A DNA stretch of 64,000 nucleotides. Source: Cupriavidus taiwanensis (GTDB lineage Bacteria; Pseudomonadota; Gammaproteobacteria; Burkholderiales; Burkholderiaceae). The position numbers and the translations under genes are program-made. Positions 53,113 to 61,765 of this stretch are shown in pieces. Position 1 is the stretch's first letter. Each line of letters begins with the position of its first letter. The notes beneath the pieces are model-generated. The model was given only the letters and a program-made list of their open reading frames with translations. It did not search any database and was not told the DNA's origin. The stretch is from the NCBI RefSeq assembly GCF_900249755.1, contig NZ_LT976853.1:1644575-1708574 (forward strand), read 5' to 3'.

Positions 53113-54081
53113 ATGAGCCGGCTGTTCCTGGCCCCGATGGAAGGGCTTGCCGACTATGTGCTGCGCGACGTGCTGACCGATGCCGGAGGCTACGACGGCT
53201 GCGTGTCGGAATTCGTGCGGGTGACGGGCTCGCTGCTGCCGGCGCGGGTCTATGAGCGCGACACGCCCGAGATCCAGTCCGGCGGTTATACCCGCAGCGG
53301 CACGCCGATGGTGATCCAGCTGCTGGGCAGCGATCCCGAGTGGCTGGCGCGCAATGCCGCCTATGCCGCGACCTTGTCGCCGCATGGCATCGACCTGAAC
53401 TTCGGCTGCCCCGCCAAGGTCGTCAACCGCCATGGCGGCGGCGCGATGCTGCTGACCAATCCGGCGCTGCTGAACCGGATCGTCGCGGCCGTGCGCGCCG
53501 CGGTGCCGGCCGGGATTCCGGTGACCGCCAAGATGCGGCTGGGCGTGTCGGATACCGCGCTGGCGATCGACTGCGCCACCGCGCTGGCCGAAGGCGGCGC
53601 GGCGTCGCTGGTGGTGCATGCGCGCACGCGCGACCACGGCTACCGGCCACCCGCGCACTGGGACTGGATCGCGCGCATTGCGGCGGCCGTCGACGTACCG
53701 GTGATTGCGAATGGCGACGTCTGGACCGTCGCGGACTGGGCGCGCTGCCGCGAGGTCAGCGGCTGCGATGACGTCATGATCGGGCGCGGCGCCGTCTCGG
53801 ACCCGTTCCTGGCGTTGCGCATTCGCGGCCAGATGCCTGCCGCGCCGTCTGACGAAGAATGGCCGCTGGTGCTGCGCCAGATCGCGACGTACCTGGAAAA
53901 GCTGCATGCCCGCATCGCCTCCTGCCACGAGCACGGACGCGTCAAGCTCTGGCTCAGCTATCTCAAGCGCACCTGGCCGCAGGCGGGCGAACTGCATGAT
54001 GCGATCCGGCGCATGCAGGACTCGCAAGAGATCGCGCGGGTCCTGCAAGGCTTGCCGGGGCTAGCGGCTGCGGCGGTGTGA
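53113..54081 (+). CDS. dusC: tRNA-dihydrouridine(16) synthase DusC
   Basis: A 322-residue FMN enzyme that reduces uridine 16 in tRNA. LFLAPMEGLADYVLRDVLTDAGGYDGCVSEFVRV at the N-terminus is typical of DusC; the catalytic Cys lies in DLNFGCPAKVVNRHGGGAMLL; NGDVWTVADW and MIGRGAVSDPFLALRI complete the FMN site. ATG at 53113 is used, with a GTG at 53104 as alternative. A TAGAAT -10-like element and a CCTGC/GCAGG hairpin lie about 150 bp upstream. Confidence 0.93.
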   Translation: MSRLFLAPMEGLADYVLRDVLTDAGGYDGCVSEFVRVTGSLLPARVYERDTPEIQSGGYTRSGTPMVIQLLGSDPEWLARNAAYAATLSPHGIDLNFGCPAKVVNRHGGGAMLLTNPALLNRIVAAVRAAVPAGIPVTAKMRLGVSDTALAIDCATALAEGGAASLVVHARTRDHGYRPPAHWDWIARIAAAVDVPVIANGDVWTVADWARCREVSGCDDVMIGRGAVSDPFLALRIRGQMPAAPSDEEWPLVLRQIATYLEKLHARIASCHEHGRVKLWLSYLKRTWPQAGELHDAIRRMQDSQEIARVLQGLPGLAAAAV

Positions 54082-54125
54082 CGCGGGCGTTACCACAGCG
54101 CCTGCCCGGATGTCGGTAGTCAGGC

Positions 54126-54154
54126 GCCGGGAAATCCCGGCAAACGGGTAAAAT
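54126..54154 (+). promoter_or_regulatory. Hairpin and -10 element upstream of rimO
   Basis: GCCGGG-AAAT-CCCGGC (54126-54141) may end dusC transcription; TAAAAT at 54149-54154 in GGGTAAAATGCGC is a reasonable -10 for rimO, giving a leader of about 50 nt. Confidence 0.45.
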
Positions 54155-54209
54155 GCGCGATTCGCTGTTCCGCCCGGCGGCCTGTTCCCTCTAGAACGGG
54201 CGGGTTGCC

Positions 54210-55616
54210 GTGCCTGCCCCACATTCGGATTCCAACGTGAAAAACCCCTCAGAAGCAACGAACCAGAAAGACCAAAGTCCGCGTGTGGGCTTCGTTTCCC
54301 TTGGCTGTCCGAAAGCGCTGGTCGACTCCGAGCAGATCATCACGCAGCTGCGCGCCGAGGGCTACGCCATCAGCGGCACCTACGACGGCGCCGACCTGGT
54401 GGTGGTCAATACCTGCGGCTTTATCGACGAAGCCGTGCAGGAAAGCCTGGACGCGATCGGCGAAGCGCTGACCGAGAACGGCAAGGTCATCGTTACCGGC
54501 TGCCTGGGCGCGAAGAAGGACGCGGCGGGGCAAGACATCGTGTCGTCGGTGCATCCCAAGGTGCTGGCCGTGACCGGACCGCACGCGCTGGGCGAGGTGA
54601 TGCAGGCGGTGCACACGCACCTGCCCAAGCCGCACGACCCGTTCACCGACCTGGTGCCGGCCGCCGGCATCAAGCTGACGCCCAAGCATTACGCCTACCT
54701 GAAGATTTCCGAGGGCTGCAACCACCGCTGCTCGTTCTGCATCATCCCGTCGATGCGCGGCGACCTGGTCTCGCGCCCGGTGGCCGAGGTCATGCTGGAG
54801 GCGGAGAACCTGTTCAAGGCGGGCGTCAAGGAACTGCTGGTGATCTCGCAGGACACCAGCGCCTACGGCGTCGACGTCAAGTACCGCACCGGCTTCTGGA
54901 ATGGCCGCCCGCTCAAGACCCGCATGACCGAGCTGGTGGCGGCGCTGGGCGAGCTGGCCGCGCAGTACGGCGCCTGGGTGCGCCTGCACTATGTCTATCC
55001 GTACCCGCATGTGGACGAGATCATCCCCCTGATGAACAACGGCCATGTGCTGCCGTACCTGGACGTGCCGCTGCAGCACGCCCACCCGGACGTGCTCAAG
55101 CGCATGAAGCGCCCGGCCAACGCGGAAAAGACCATGGACCGCATCCGCGCCTGGCGCGAGATCTGCCCGGAACTGACCATCCGCAGCACCTTTATCGCCG
55201 GCTTCCCGGGCGAGACCGAAGCCGAGTTCCAGACGCTGCTGGACTTCATTGCCGAGGCCGAACTGGACCGCGTCGGCTGCTTCGCCTACTCGCCGGTCGA
55301 GGGCGCCACCGCCAACGACCTGCCGGGCGCGCTGCCCGACGAAGTGCGCGAGGAGCGCCGCGCCCGCTTCATGGAAGTGGCCGAGGCCGTGTCCGCGCGC
55401 CGGCTGCAGCGCAAGGTCGGCCAGACCCTGCGCGTGCTGGTCGACGAGGTCAACCAGGACGGCGGCATCGGCCGTTCGTCGGCGGATGCGCCGGAAATCG
55501 ACGGCCTGGTCTATATCGCGCCGGCGCAGCGCACCTCGCAGCGCTATCGCGCCGGGGACTTCGTCGACGTGCGCATCACCGGTGCCGACGGCCACGACCT
55601 GTGGGGCGAGGTCTGA
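54210..55616 (+). CDS. rimO: Ribosomal protein uS12 methylthiotransferase RimO
   Basis: A 468-residue radical-SAM enzyme that adds a methylthio group to Asp88 of ribosomal protein uS12. UPF0004 domain first ([35 protein letters not shown] give its three Cys), then the radical-[11 protein letters not shown] motif, and a C-terminal TRAM domain (about 400-465). The GTG at 54210 gives this length; a GTG at 54237 is an alternative. Confidence 0.96.
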   Translation: MPAPHSDSNVKNPSEATNQKDQSPRVGFVSLGCPKALVDSEQIITQLRAEGYAISGTYDGADLVVVNTCGFIDEAVQESLDAIGEALTENGKVIVTGCLGAKKDAAGQDIVSSVHPKVLAVTGPHALGEVMQAVHTHLPKPHDPFTDLVPAAGIKLTPKHYAYLKISEGCNHRCSFCIIPSMRGDLVSRPVAEVMLEAENLFKAGVKELLVISQDTSAYGVDVKYRTGFWNGRPLKTRMTELVAALGELAAQYGAWVRLHYVYPYPHVDEIIPLMNNGHVLPYLDVPLQHAHPDVLKRMKRPANAEKTMDRIRAWREICPELTIRSTFIAGFPGETEAEFQTLLDFIAEAELDRVGCFAYSPVEGATANDLPGALPDEVREERRARFMEVAEAVSARRLQRKVGQTLRVLVDEVNQDGGIGRSSADAPEIDGLVYIAPAQRTSQRYRAGDFVDVRITGADGHDLWGEV

Positions 55617-55660
55617 GCTAGTCCCGCCGGACGATGCCGGGCAGGGCGCCATTAGGTAAA

Positions 55661-55698
55661 AGTACGATCGTTCGTTTCGGCTGCGGCACCGCTATACT
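55661..55698 (+). promoter_or_regulatory. bktB promoter with possible TetR-type operator
   Basis: ACGATCGT (55664-55671) is a perfect palindrome within GTACGATCGTTCGTTTCG, the style of many TetR-family operators. TATACT (55693-55698) is a good -10 about 34 bp before the bktB ATG. The palindrome would overlap the -35 region and could repress transcription. No regulator gene is adjacent. Confidence 0.45.
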
Positions 55699-55731
55699 GT
55701 GCGGTGCAACATAACCCACATGGAGACAGTC

Positions 55732-56916
55732 ATGACGCGTGAAGTCGTAGTAGTGAGCGGTGTCCGTACCGCGATCGGGACCTTTGGCGGCAGCCTGAAG
55801 GACGTGGCGCCGGCCGAGCTGGGCGCGCTGGTGGTGCGCGAGGCGCTGGCGCGTGCGCAGGTGTCGGGCGACGACGTCGGCCATGTGGTGTTCGGCAACG
55901 TGATCCAGACCGAACCGCGCGACATGTACCTGGGCCGCGTCGCGGCCGTCAACGGCGGCGTGTCGGTCAACGCGCCGGCGCTGACCGTCAACCGGCTGTG
56001 CGGATCGGGCCTGCAGGCCATCGTCAGCGCCGCGCAGACCATCCTGCTGGGCGATGCCGACGTCGCCATCGGCGGCGGTGCCGAAAGCATGAGCCGCGCC
56101 CCGTACCTGGCCCCCGCGGCACGCTGGGGCGCGCGCATGGGCGATGCCGGCCTGGTCGACATGATGCTGGGCGCGCTGCACGACCCGTTCCACCGCATCC
56201 ACATGGGCGTGACCGCCGAGAACGTCGCCAAAGAATACGAGATCTCGCGCGCGCAGCAGGACGAGGCCGCGCTGGAATCGCACCGCCGCGCCTCGGCCGC
56301 GATCAAGGCCGGCTACTTCAAGGACCAGATCGTCCCGGTGGTGACCAAGGGCCGCAAGGGCGAGGTCACCTTCGACACCGACGAGCATGTGCGCCATGAC
56401 GCCACCATGGACGACATGACCAAGCTCAAGCCGGTCTTCGTCAAGGAAAACGGCACCGTCACCGCCGGCAACGCCTCGGGCCTGAACGACGCCGCCGCCG
56501 CGGTGGTGATGATGGAGCGCGCCGAGGCCGAGCGCCGCGGCCTGAAGCCGCTGGCGCGCCTGGTGTCCTACGGCCATGCCGGCGTCGACCCCAAGACCAT
56601 GGGCATCGGCCCGGTGCCGGCAACGAAGATCGCGCTCGAGCGCGCCGGCCTGCAGGTGTCCGACCTGGACGTGATCGAAGCCAACGAGGCTTTTGCCGCG
56701 CAGGCCTGCGCGGTCAGCAAGGCGCTCGGCCTGGACCCGGCCAAGGTCAACCCGAACGGCTCGGGCATCTCGCTGGGCCACCCGATCGGCGCCACCGGCG
56801 CGCTGATCACGGTCAAGGCGCTGCATGAGCTGAACCGCGTGCAAGGCCGCTACGCGCTGGTGACGATGTGCATCGGCGGCGGGCAGGGCATTGCCGCCAT
56901 CTTCGAACGGATCTGA
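55732..56916 (+). CDS. bktB: Beta-ketothiolase BktB
   Basis: A 394-residue thiolase that forms beta-ketovaleryl-CoA and longer 3-ketoacyl-CoA as well as acetoacetyl-CoA; needed for PHB-co-valerate in C. necator. Catalytic C90 (NRLCGSGLQ), H350 (SLGHPIGATG) and C380 (CIGGGQG). The sequence matches what I remember of C. necator BktB almost throughout, more closely than PhaA. ATG at 55732 is preceded by GGAGACAG. Confidence 0.96.
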   Translation: MTREVVVVSGVRTAIGTFGGSLKDVAPAELGALVVREALARAQVSGDDVGHVVFGNVIQTEPRDMYLGRVAAVNGGVSVNAPALTVNRLCGSGLQAIVSAAQTILLGDADVAIGGGAESMSRAPYLAPAARWGARMGDAGLVDMMLGALHDPFHRIHMGVTAENVAKEYEISRAQQDEAALESHRRASAAIKAGYFKDQIVPVVTKGRKGEVTFDTDEHVRHDATMDDMTKLKPVFVKENGTVTAGNASGLNDAAAAVVMMERAEAERRGLKPLARLVSYGHAGVDPKTMGIGPVPATKIALERAGLQVSDLDVIEANEAFAAQACAVSKALGLDPAKVNPNGSGISLGHPIGATGALITVKALHELNRVQGRYALVTMCIGGGQGIAAIFERI

Positions 56917-56924
56917 GGACTGCC

Positions 56925-57548
56925 TTGCGCGTGGCCTGGCTGACTGACCTCTGCACGGCGCTTGGCGCCGCCGCCGTGCTCGCCCTGGCGGGCGCGGCGC
57001 AGGCGGCGCCGGCTACCGAGCTGTCGACCGGCCCTGCAGGGGGCGTGGCCACTGGTGGTGAAGGCCTCGGCCTGAACCAGGCCATCCGCGACGGCGAGGC
57101 CCGCCGCGGCGCGGCGCTGTCGACCGGCGCCCCCCGGGCGCTGGCACCGCGGCCGGAGTATGAGTCGCTGCCGGTCTATGTCGGCACGGTCGGCGAGCAG
57201 CCGGTGCGCTTGCGCCTGGGCCCCAAGCCCGACGAGCGCGACAGCGTGCGCGGCGAATACAGCGGCCGTGGCGCCGGCGTGCGGCTGCTCGCCGGCGAGT
57301 GGGAGGACGGCGCCTTCCTGATGGAAGAGTCCGACGACGGCACCCGCGTGTCCGGCAACTGGGAAGGCACCATCGACGCCAGCGGCGCCGTGCGCGGCAC
57401 CTGGACCGATGCGTTCAATCCCGCCATCGTGCTGCCGTTCTTCATCCGCCCGCTGGGCATGCTGGTGATTCCCCCGTTCGACATGACCCCCAACAGCGGC
57501 GTCACCTACGCGCCGCCGCCGCCGAAGTCGTCGATTTCCGGCTGGTAA
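56925..57548 (+). CDS. Secreted protein of unknown function downstream of bktB
   Basis: About 207 residues from a TTG at 56925 (GAGGA upstream); a GTG at 56931 is almost as good. Sec signal (WLTDLCTALGAAAVLALAGA, cut after AQA). The mature protein has a low-complexity Gly/Ala part and then a beta-rich domain: PVYVGTVGEQPVRLRLGPKPDERDSVRGEY and RVSGNWEGTIDASGAVRGTW, in the style of small beta-sandwich binding domains. Its start lies 8 bp after bktB, so co-transcription is likely. I do not recognise the family. Confidence 0.65.
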   Translation: MRVAWLTDLCTALGAAAVLALAGAAQAAPATELSTGPAGGVATGGEGLGLNQAIRDGEARRGAALSTGAPRALAPRPEYESLPVYVGTVGEQPVRLRLGPKPDERDSVRGEYSGRGAGVRLLAGEWEDGAFLMEESDDGTRVSGNWEGTIDASGAVRGTWTDAFNPAIVLPFFIRPLGMLVIPPFDMTPNSGVTYAPPPPKSSISGW

Positions 57549-57683
57549 GCCTTTTCTGCCGGCCGCGCTGAAGCGTCCCGGTGGCGCGGGCGGCATTTGC
57601 TGGTAAGCTCGAAGGCTCATCGCGTCCCATGCCTGACCGTGCCCGCGCACCGCGGCCGGCCGGCAGCCAGCAAGGAAACCGCC

Positions 57684-58907
57684 GTGTCCGATTCGCCATC
57701 CGACAAGCCCGCATCCGCTTCCCGTTACCTGCAAACCGTCGCGGTCCAGCCCGAGCTGGATATCGCCCCCGGCTTTGCGTCGTTTTCCCCGGCCACGCAC
57801 CGCGGCTCGACCGTGGTGTTCCGCAACCTCGCCGAACTGCGCGCGCATGGCGACGGGGCCACCACCTACTGGCGCTACGGCCTGCATGCCACGCCCACCA
57901 GCGAGGCGCTGTGCCAGCACCTGGCGCTGCTGGAAGGCGCGCGCCACACCTTGCTGCAGCCGTCGGGGCTGGCGGCGATCTCGCTGGTGTATTTCGCGCT
58001 GCTGAAAAGCGGCGACGACGTGCTGGTGCCGCATAACGTCTACGGCCCCAACCGCGACCACGGCGAGTGGCTGGCGCGCGACTTCGGCGTCACCGTGCGC
58101 TACTACGATCCCATGGACGCCGCCGCGGTGCCGGCGCTGATCCAGCCCAACACGCGCCTGATCTGGATGGAGTCGCCCGGCTCGGTGACGATGGAAGTGC
58201 CCGACTGCGGCGCCATCGTCGCCGCGGCGCGCGCGCGCGGCGTGCTGACCGCGATCGACAATACCTGGTCGGCCGGGGTCTACTTCCGCCCGTTCGAGCT
58301 GGGCATCGACATCTCGGTGCAGGCGCTGACCAAATACCAGTCCGGCGGCAGCGACGTGCTGATGGGCGCGGTGCTGACCTGCGACGATGCCCTGCACGGC
58401 CGCCTCAGGCGCGCCCGCATGCTGATGGGCTGGGGCGTGTCCGCCGACGACTGCCACCTGGTGCTGCGCGCGCTGCCGAGCCTGCCGGTGCGGCTGGCCG
58501 CGCACGACCGCGCCGCGCGCGAAGTCGCCGAATGGCTGCGCCAGCGGCCCGAGGTGGCGCGCGTGCTGCATCCCGCGCTGCCGGACTGCCCGGGGCATGC
58601 CAACTGGCGGCGCGAGTTCACCGGCGCCAGCGGGCTGTTCGCCATCGTGCTGCGCGAGCGCTATACGCGCCAGCAGGTGGATGCCTTCGTCGAGGCGCTG
58701 CAGCTGTTCGCGATCGGCTGGTCGTGGGGCGGCGCGCACAGCCTGGCGGTGCCGTACCACGTGCAGGGCATGCGCCCGGCGGGTACCTGGCCGCCGGCCG
58801 GCTGGCACGATACCGGCGAACTGGTGCGGCTGTATATCGGCCTGGAAGACACGCGCGACCTGATCGCCGACCTGCGCCAGGCGATCGAGGCCACGCTGGC
58901 CGCGTAA
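57684..58907 (+). CDS. metC: Cystathionine beta-lyase
   Basis: A 407-residue PLP enzyme that splits cystathionine to homocysteine in methionine synthesis. Start is a GTG at 57684 with AAGGAAA upstream. RGSTVVF, YGLHATPTSEALC, and the PLP Lys at about residue 217 in ALTKYQSGGSDVLMG; C-terminal GWSWGGAHSLAVP and RLYIGLEDTRDLIADL. This is the alpha-proteobacterial/betaproteobacterial MetC branch; cystathionine gamma-synthase-like activity cannot be excluded. Confidence 0.93.
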   Translation: MSDSPSDKPASASRYLQTVAVQPELDIAPGFASFSPATHRGSTVVFRNLAELRAHGDGATTYWRYGLHATPTSEALCQHLALLEGARHTLLQPSGLAAISLVYFALLKSGDDVLVPHNVYGPNRDHGEWLARDFGVTVRYYDPMDAAAVPALIQPNTRLIWMESPGSVTMEVPDCGAIVAAARARGVLTAIDNTWSAGVYFRPFELGIDISVQALTKYQSGGSDVLMGAVLTCDDALHGRLRRARMLMGWGVSADDCHLVLRALPSLPVRLAAHDRAAREVAEWLRQRPEVARVLHPALPDCPGHANWRREFTGASGLFAIVLRERYTRQQVDAFVEALQLFAIGWSWGGAHSLAVPYHVQGMRPAGTWPPAGWHDTGELVRLYIGLEDTRDLIADLRQAIEATLAA

Positions 58908-58920
58908 TCGACCAGCGAGG

Positions 58921-59160
58921 TCAGGCTGGCTGGCGCAGCGCCAGGTTGAGCTGGTCGACGACTTCGGCCCAGTCGGCGTCGTCGAGCAGTTCGTCGCGCA
59001 GCAGCGCGGCCTGTGCGGGCGACCAGAACGGGGCCTCGGCCAGTTCGATGGTTTCGGGCAGCGGCGCGTGCTTGCCGATGAAAGCGCGGATGCTGGCTTC
59101 ATCCGACGGCAGGCCGAGCTGGTCGAACAGTTCTGAAAACTGGTGGAAGGTGGGTTCCAT
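58921..59160 (-). CDS. DUF2789 family protein
   Basis: A 79-residue acidic cytoplasmic protein; FSELFDQLGLPSDEASIRAFI and WSPAQAALLRDELLDDADWAEVVDQLN match the DUF2789 pattern as I recall it. Function unknown. It is convergent with metC (13-bp gap) and downstream of the PepSY operon, from which a terminator separates it. Confidence 0.82.
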   Translation of the reverse strand: MEPTFHQFSELFDQLGLPSDEASIRAFIGKHAPLPETIELAEAPFWSPAQAALLRDELLDDADWAEVVDQLNLALRQPA

Positions 59161-59217
59161 GATGGTCGGGCTCGCGGTGGTTGGCCTCTGCTAGTGTAGG
59201 GCAGCCACGACAACAAG

Positions 59218-59241
59218 AAACGGACGCCGCGGCGTCCGTTT
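59218..59241 (-). terminator. Terminator of the PepSY/DUF3649/DUF3325 operon
   Basis: AAACGGACGCC-GC-GGCGTCCGTTT is a near-perfect palindrome, 22 bp after the last stop of the minus-strand operon. Confidence 0.75.
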
Positions 59242-59263
59242 GCTATTGCGCTGGCGCTGCGCT

Positions 59264-60913
59264 TCAGCGCGTCTCGGTGCCGGACATTGCCTTGGCGCCG
59301 GCGGCGGGCCTGGCGGCCTGTTCCGCACGCGCTGCCCGCGGCATGGCCCAGACTGATTCCGCCGGCCCGCCGCGGGCGCGGCGCGCGGTGGCGCGGGCCA
59401 GCGCGGCAAAGCCCGCGGCCAGCGCGATCGCGCCGAGGTCGAAGCCGGCGATGATCCAGTGGCCGCTGGGAATGCTGTGCAGCAGGTGGTCGCCGGTCAG
59501 GAGCGCGTTCGACAGCGGCACCGTCAGCGCGGCCAGCGCGGCGGCACCGAGCAGTTCCACCGCGGCGCGCACCGGCGGGCGCAGCAGCGCCCACGCGCAG
59601 GCCAGGCCGAACACGGTGAAATAGGTCTGGCTGACCGCGCGCTCGGGCCACAGCAGCGCCGCCGGGAAGCACAGCGCCACGCCGATGCAGCAGCCGATGC
59701 ACACGCCCACGGTGGCCTGCGCCAGCAGCCGGTGCACGCGCGGCTGCTCGGCCTGGCGCAGCTTGCGCCGCGACTCGATCCACAGCAGGTTGCCCGAATA
59801 GAACAGGAAAGCACCGGCCAGGCCGGCCAGCAGGTAGACCAGCCGCACCGGCAGCTCGCCGAAGGTGCCGAAATGCAGCGCGTACAGCGCGCTGTAGAGC
59901 CCGTGGTTGCTGTCGCGCGCGCCGGCGGTCTGGTTGGCCGTCAGCTGGCCGGCGTTGGCTTCGCCGCTGGCGGCGTGAATGCCGACCGAGCCCAGGTTGC
60001 CGAGCGCCCGCGTGCTGGTGCCGCGCACTTCGACCACGGCGTTGGCGTCGCCGTAGCGCTGGAAGCGGAACGATTCGGGCGTAAAGCGCTCGCCGCCGTG
60101 TTCGCGCGCGATCTGCATCAGCGTCGCGGTGGGCAGCGTCGGCACCGCGCGGCCGGCCGCGGCCACTTCCGGCACCGCGGTGGTGGCGGTCGGCACCGCC
60201 TCGAACAGGCGGCCGTTGAAGGTCAGCGTGTTGAACACCATCATCAGCACCAGCGACAGGCAGAACAGCGCGCCGGTGATGGCGAAGACAAGGTGGAAGG
60301 GCAGGCTGAACAGGCCCAGCACATTGTGCGTGTCCATCCAGAAGCGCTTGAGGTTGCGCCCTGGGCGCACCGCGAACAGGTCTTTCTTCAGCCGCGGCAG
60401 GTGCAGCAGCACGCCGGACACCAGCGCCAGCCCGTACAGCACCGAGATCGCGCCCATGAAATAGATGCCGCCGACCGGGATGCCGAGCGAGTAGTGCAGG
60501 CTGTTCAAAAACGCCGACAGCTCGCCCATCACGTGGTCGCGCGAGGTGTCGCGCTGCATCGCCGCGTTGCCGGCCAGGCGCGCATCGGTGGTCATCTGCC
60601 ACTCGCCGGCCTTGTCCTGCCAGTAGGCCGAGATATTGGGCTCGCCCTCCGACGGCATGATCACGTAGGCACTGGCTGCGGCTTCAGGATGGATGGCGAC
60701 CAGCTTCTGCATGAAGCGGTCAACCGCGTCCGGATCGGCGCTGGCCTCGACCGGCGCACTGCCCTTGAGCCGCGCTGGCGACTGCCACACGTGCAGCTCG
60801 TGGTGGAACACGGTGATGGCGCCGGCAAAGAAGGCGATAAACAAGGCCCAGCCGGCCATCAGGCCGACCCAGGTATGCAGCGTCTGGTACAGGCGCAGGG
60901 TTGCGGTTTTCAT
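59264..60913 (-). CDS. PepSY-associated TM helix domain protein (iron-uptake associated)
   Basis: A 549-residue inner-membrane protein with four main PepSY-TM segments: the first at residues about 10-35 (TLHTWVGLMAGWALFIAFFAGAITVFHHELHVW), others near 150-215 and 330-510. His residues in the membrane segments (H11, H28-H29 region) could bind heme or a metal. Such proteins are linked to ferric-siderophore reduction or uptake (PiuB-type). ATG at 60913. Co-transcribed with DUF3649 and DUF3325 genes that begin beside a Fur box. Confidence 0.88.
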   Translation of the reverse strand: MKTATLRLYQTLHTWVGLMAGWALFIAFFAGAITVFHHELHVWQSPARLKGSAPVEASADPDAVDRFMQKLVAIHPEAAASAYVIMPSEGEPNISAYWQDKAGEWQMTTDARLAGNAAMQRDTSRDHVMGELSAFLNSLHYSLGIPVGGIYFMGAISVLYGLALVSGVLLHLPRLKKDLFAVRPGRNLKRFWMDTHNVLGLFSLPFHLVFAITGALFCLSLVLMMVFNTLTFNGRLFEAVPTATTAVPEVAAAGRAVPTLPTATLMQIAREHGGERFTPESFRFQRYGDANAVVEVRGTSTRALGNLGSVGIHAASGEANAGQLTANQTAGARDSNHGLYSALYALHFGTFGELPVRLVYLLAGLAGAFLFYSGNLLWIESRRKLRQAEQPRVHRLLAQATVGVCIGCCIGVALCFPAALLWPERAVSQTYFTVFGLACAWALLRPPVRAAVELLGAAALAALTVPLSNALLTGDHLLHSIPSGHWIIAGFDLGAIALAAGFAALARATARRARGGPAESVWAMPRAARAEQAARPAAGAKAMSGTETR

Positions 60914-60923
60914 GATGGTGGTC

Positions 60924-61235
60924 TCAGGGGGCGGGCAGGGCTGCCAGTGCGGCCGGTGCAACGCCGGCCAGGCGCAGCGCCCACAGCGCGGTGAAGCCGA
61001 GCAGGTTGGCGCCGCCCAGCCACAGCCACGCGCTGCGGCTGGAGCGGAACAGCAGGCTGGCGCTGATAATGGCGACCCACACCGGCAGGCACGCCGCCAC
61101 GGCCGCGACGATGCCGGTTTGCCAGCCGCCGGGCAGGCCGAGGATCGCCAGCGTGCACAGCACCACCGCCAGCGGCAGCCCGAGCAGCGCGCCGGCCAGC
61201 CATTTGGTGCCCATTCCGGATGCGTCCGCGCTCAT
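60924..61235 (-). CDS. DUF3649-like small membrane protein
   Basis: A 103-residue protein with three hydrophobic segments (about 12-32, 41-62 and 70-92). It overlaps the end of the upstream DUF3325 gene by ATGA and ends 10 bp before the PepSY gene, the usual order of this siderophore-linked trio. Molecular function is unknown; an inner-membrane part of iron acquisition is likely. Confidence 0.8.
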   Translation of the reverse strand: MSADASGMGTKWLAGALLGLPLAVVLCTLAILGLPGGWQTGIVAAVAACLPVWVAIISASLLFRSSRSAWLWLGGANLLGFTALWALRLAGVAPAALAALPAP

Positions 61236-61519
61236 GCCCGCTGCTCCCGTTCGACGTGGCGCAGGCGCGCCGCCCAGGTGCCGATGAACGGCCACACCGA
61301 CAGCGCGCACGGCACCGTGACCAGGGTGGCGGCGATCGCGACCGGCCAGCCATCGGACAGGCTCCACAGCCACGTGCTGATGCCGGTCAGCGCCAGCCCC
61401 AGCCAGCCCGACAGCCGCGGCCGGGTCAGGGTGCCGGGCGGCAGCAACACCTGGTTGGGCGCGGCCAGGTACAGGCACGCGGCCGCAGCCAGGCCGAGAA
61501 GGACGGCCAGAACTTGCAT
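61232..61519 (-). CDS. DUF3325-like small membrane protein
   Basis: A 95-residue protein with three hydrophobic segments and a charged C-terminus (RLRHVEREQRA). First gene of the operon; the ATG at 61519 lies 29 bp from a good Fur box (61548-61566). A TonB-dependent receptor gene usually sits upstream but is not present here. Confidence 0.8.
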   Translation of the reverse strand: MQVLAVLLGLAAAACLYLAAPNQVLLPPGTLTRPRLSGWLGLALTGISTWLWSLSDGWPVAIAATLVTVPCALSVWPFIGTWAARLRHVEREQRA

Positions 61520-61547
61520 GGGGCAAATGTCAGATTAACGAAACATT

Positions 61548-61566
61548 AATAATAATGATTCGCATT
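61548..61566. promoter_or_regulatory. Fur box upstream of the DUF3325 operon
   Basis: AATAATAATGATTCGCATT on the plus strand, i.e. AATGCGAATCATTATTATT on the minus strand, is close to the Fur consensus (GATAATGATAATCATTATC class, AATGAGAATNATT style). It is an AT-rich island upstream of iron-related membrane genes. Confidence 0.75.
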
Positions 61567-61610
61567 TAATTGCGCAAGCGCCAGCCCGGGATCATGCTGT
61601 TCAGTTAGCC

Positions 61611-61703
61611 ACCGTCGTTCCCGCACAGGCGGGAACCCGGTGACTTCACCCCGAAAGGGGACGTGAAAGACGCTGGATTCCCGCCTGCGCGGGAATGACG
61701 GCG
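61611..61703. repeat. Intergenic palindromic repeat (TTCCCGC...GCGGGAA type)
   Basis: GTTCCCGCACAGGCGGGAAC (61617-61636) and ATTCCCGCCTGCGCGGGAAT (61677-61696) are two palindromes in inverted arrangement; flanks CCGTC and GACGG pair too. This resembles the dispersed TTCCCGC repeats found in many proteobacteria. It separates the Fur-linked operon from serB. Confidence 0.8.
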
Positions 61704-61765
61704 GGACTCGATACCTTGTCTGAATGACTCTGCTGCGGCTCGGGGGGGCGTGGCCTGGCGGGGTA

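Noticed and set aside
56850..60602. A 1250-codon open frame on the minus strand
   Set aside because: It runs antisense through metC and the secreted protein and then in a wrong frame of the PepSY gene. Codon composition is that of a GC-rich shadow; the real genes there are clear.
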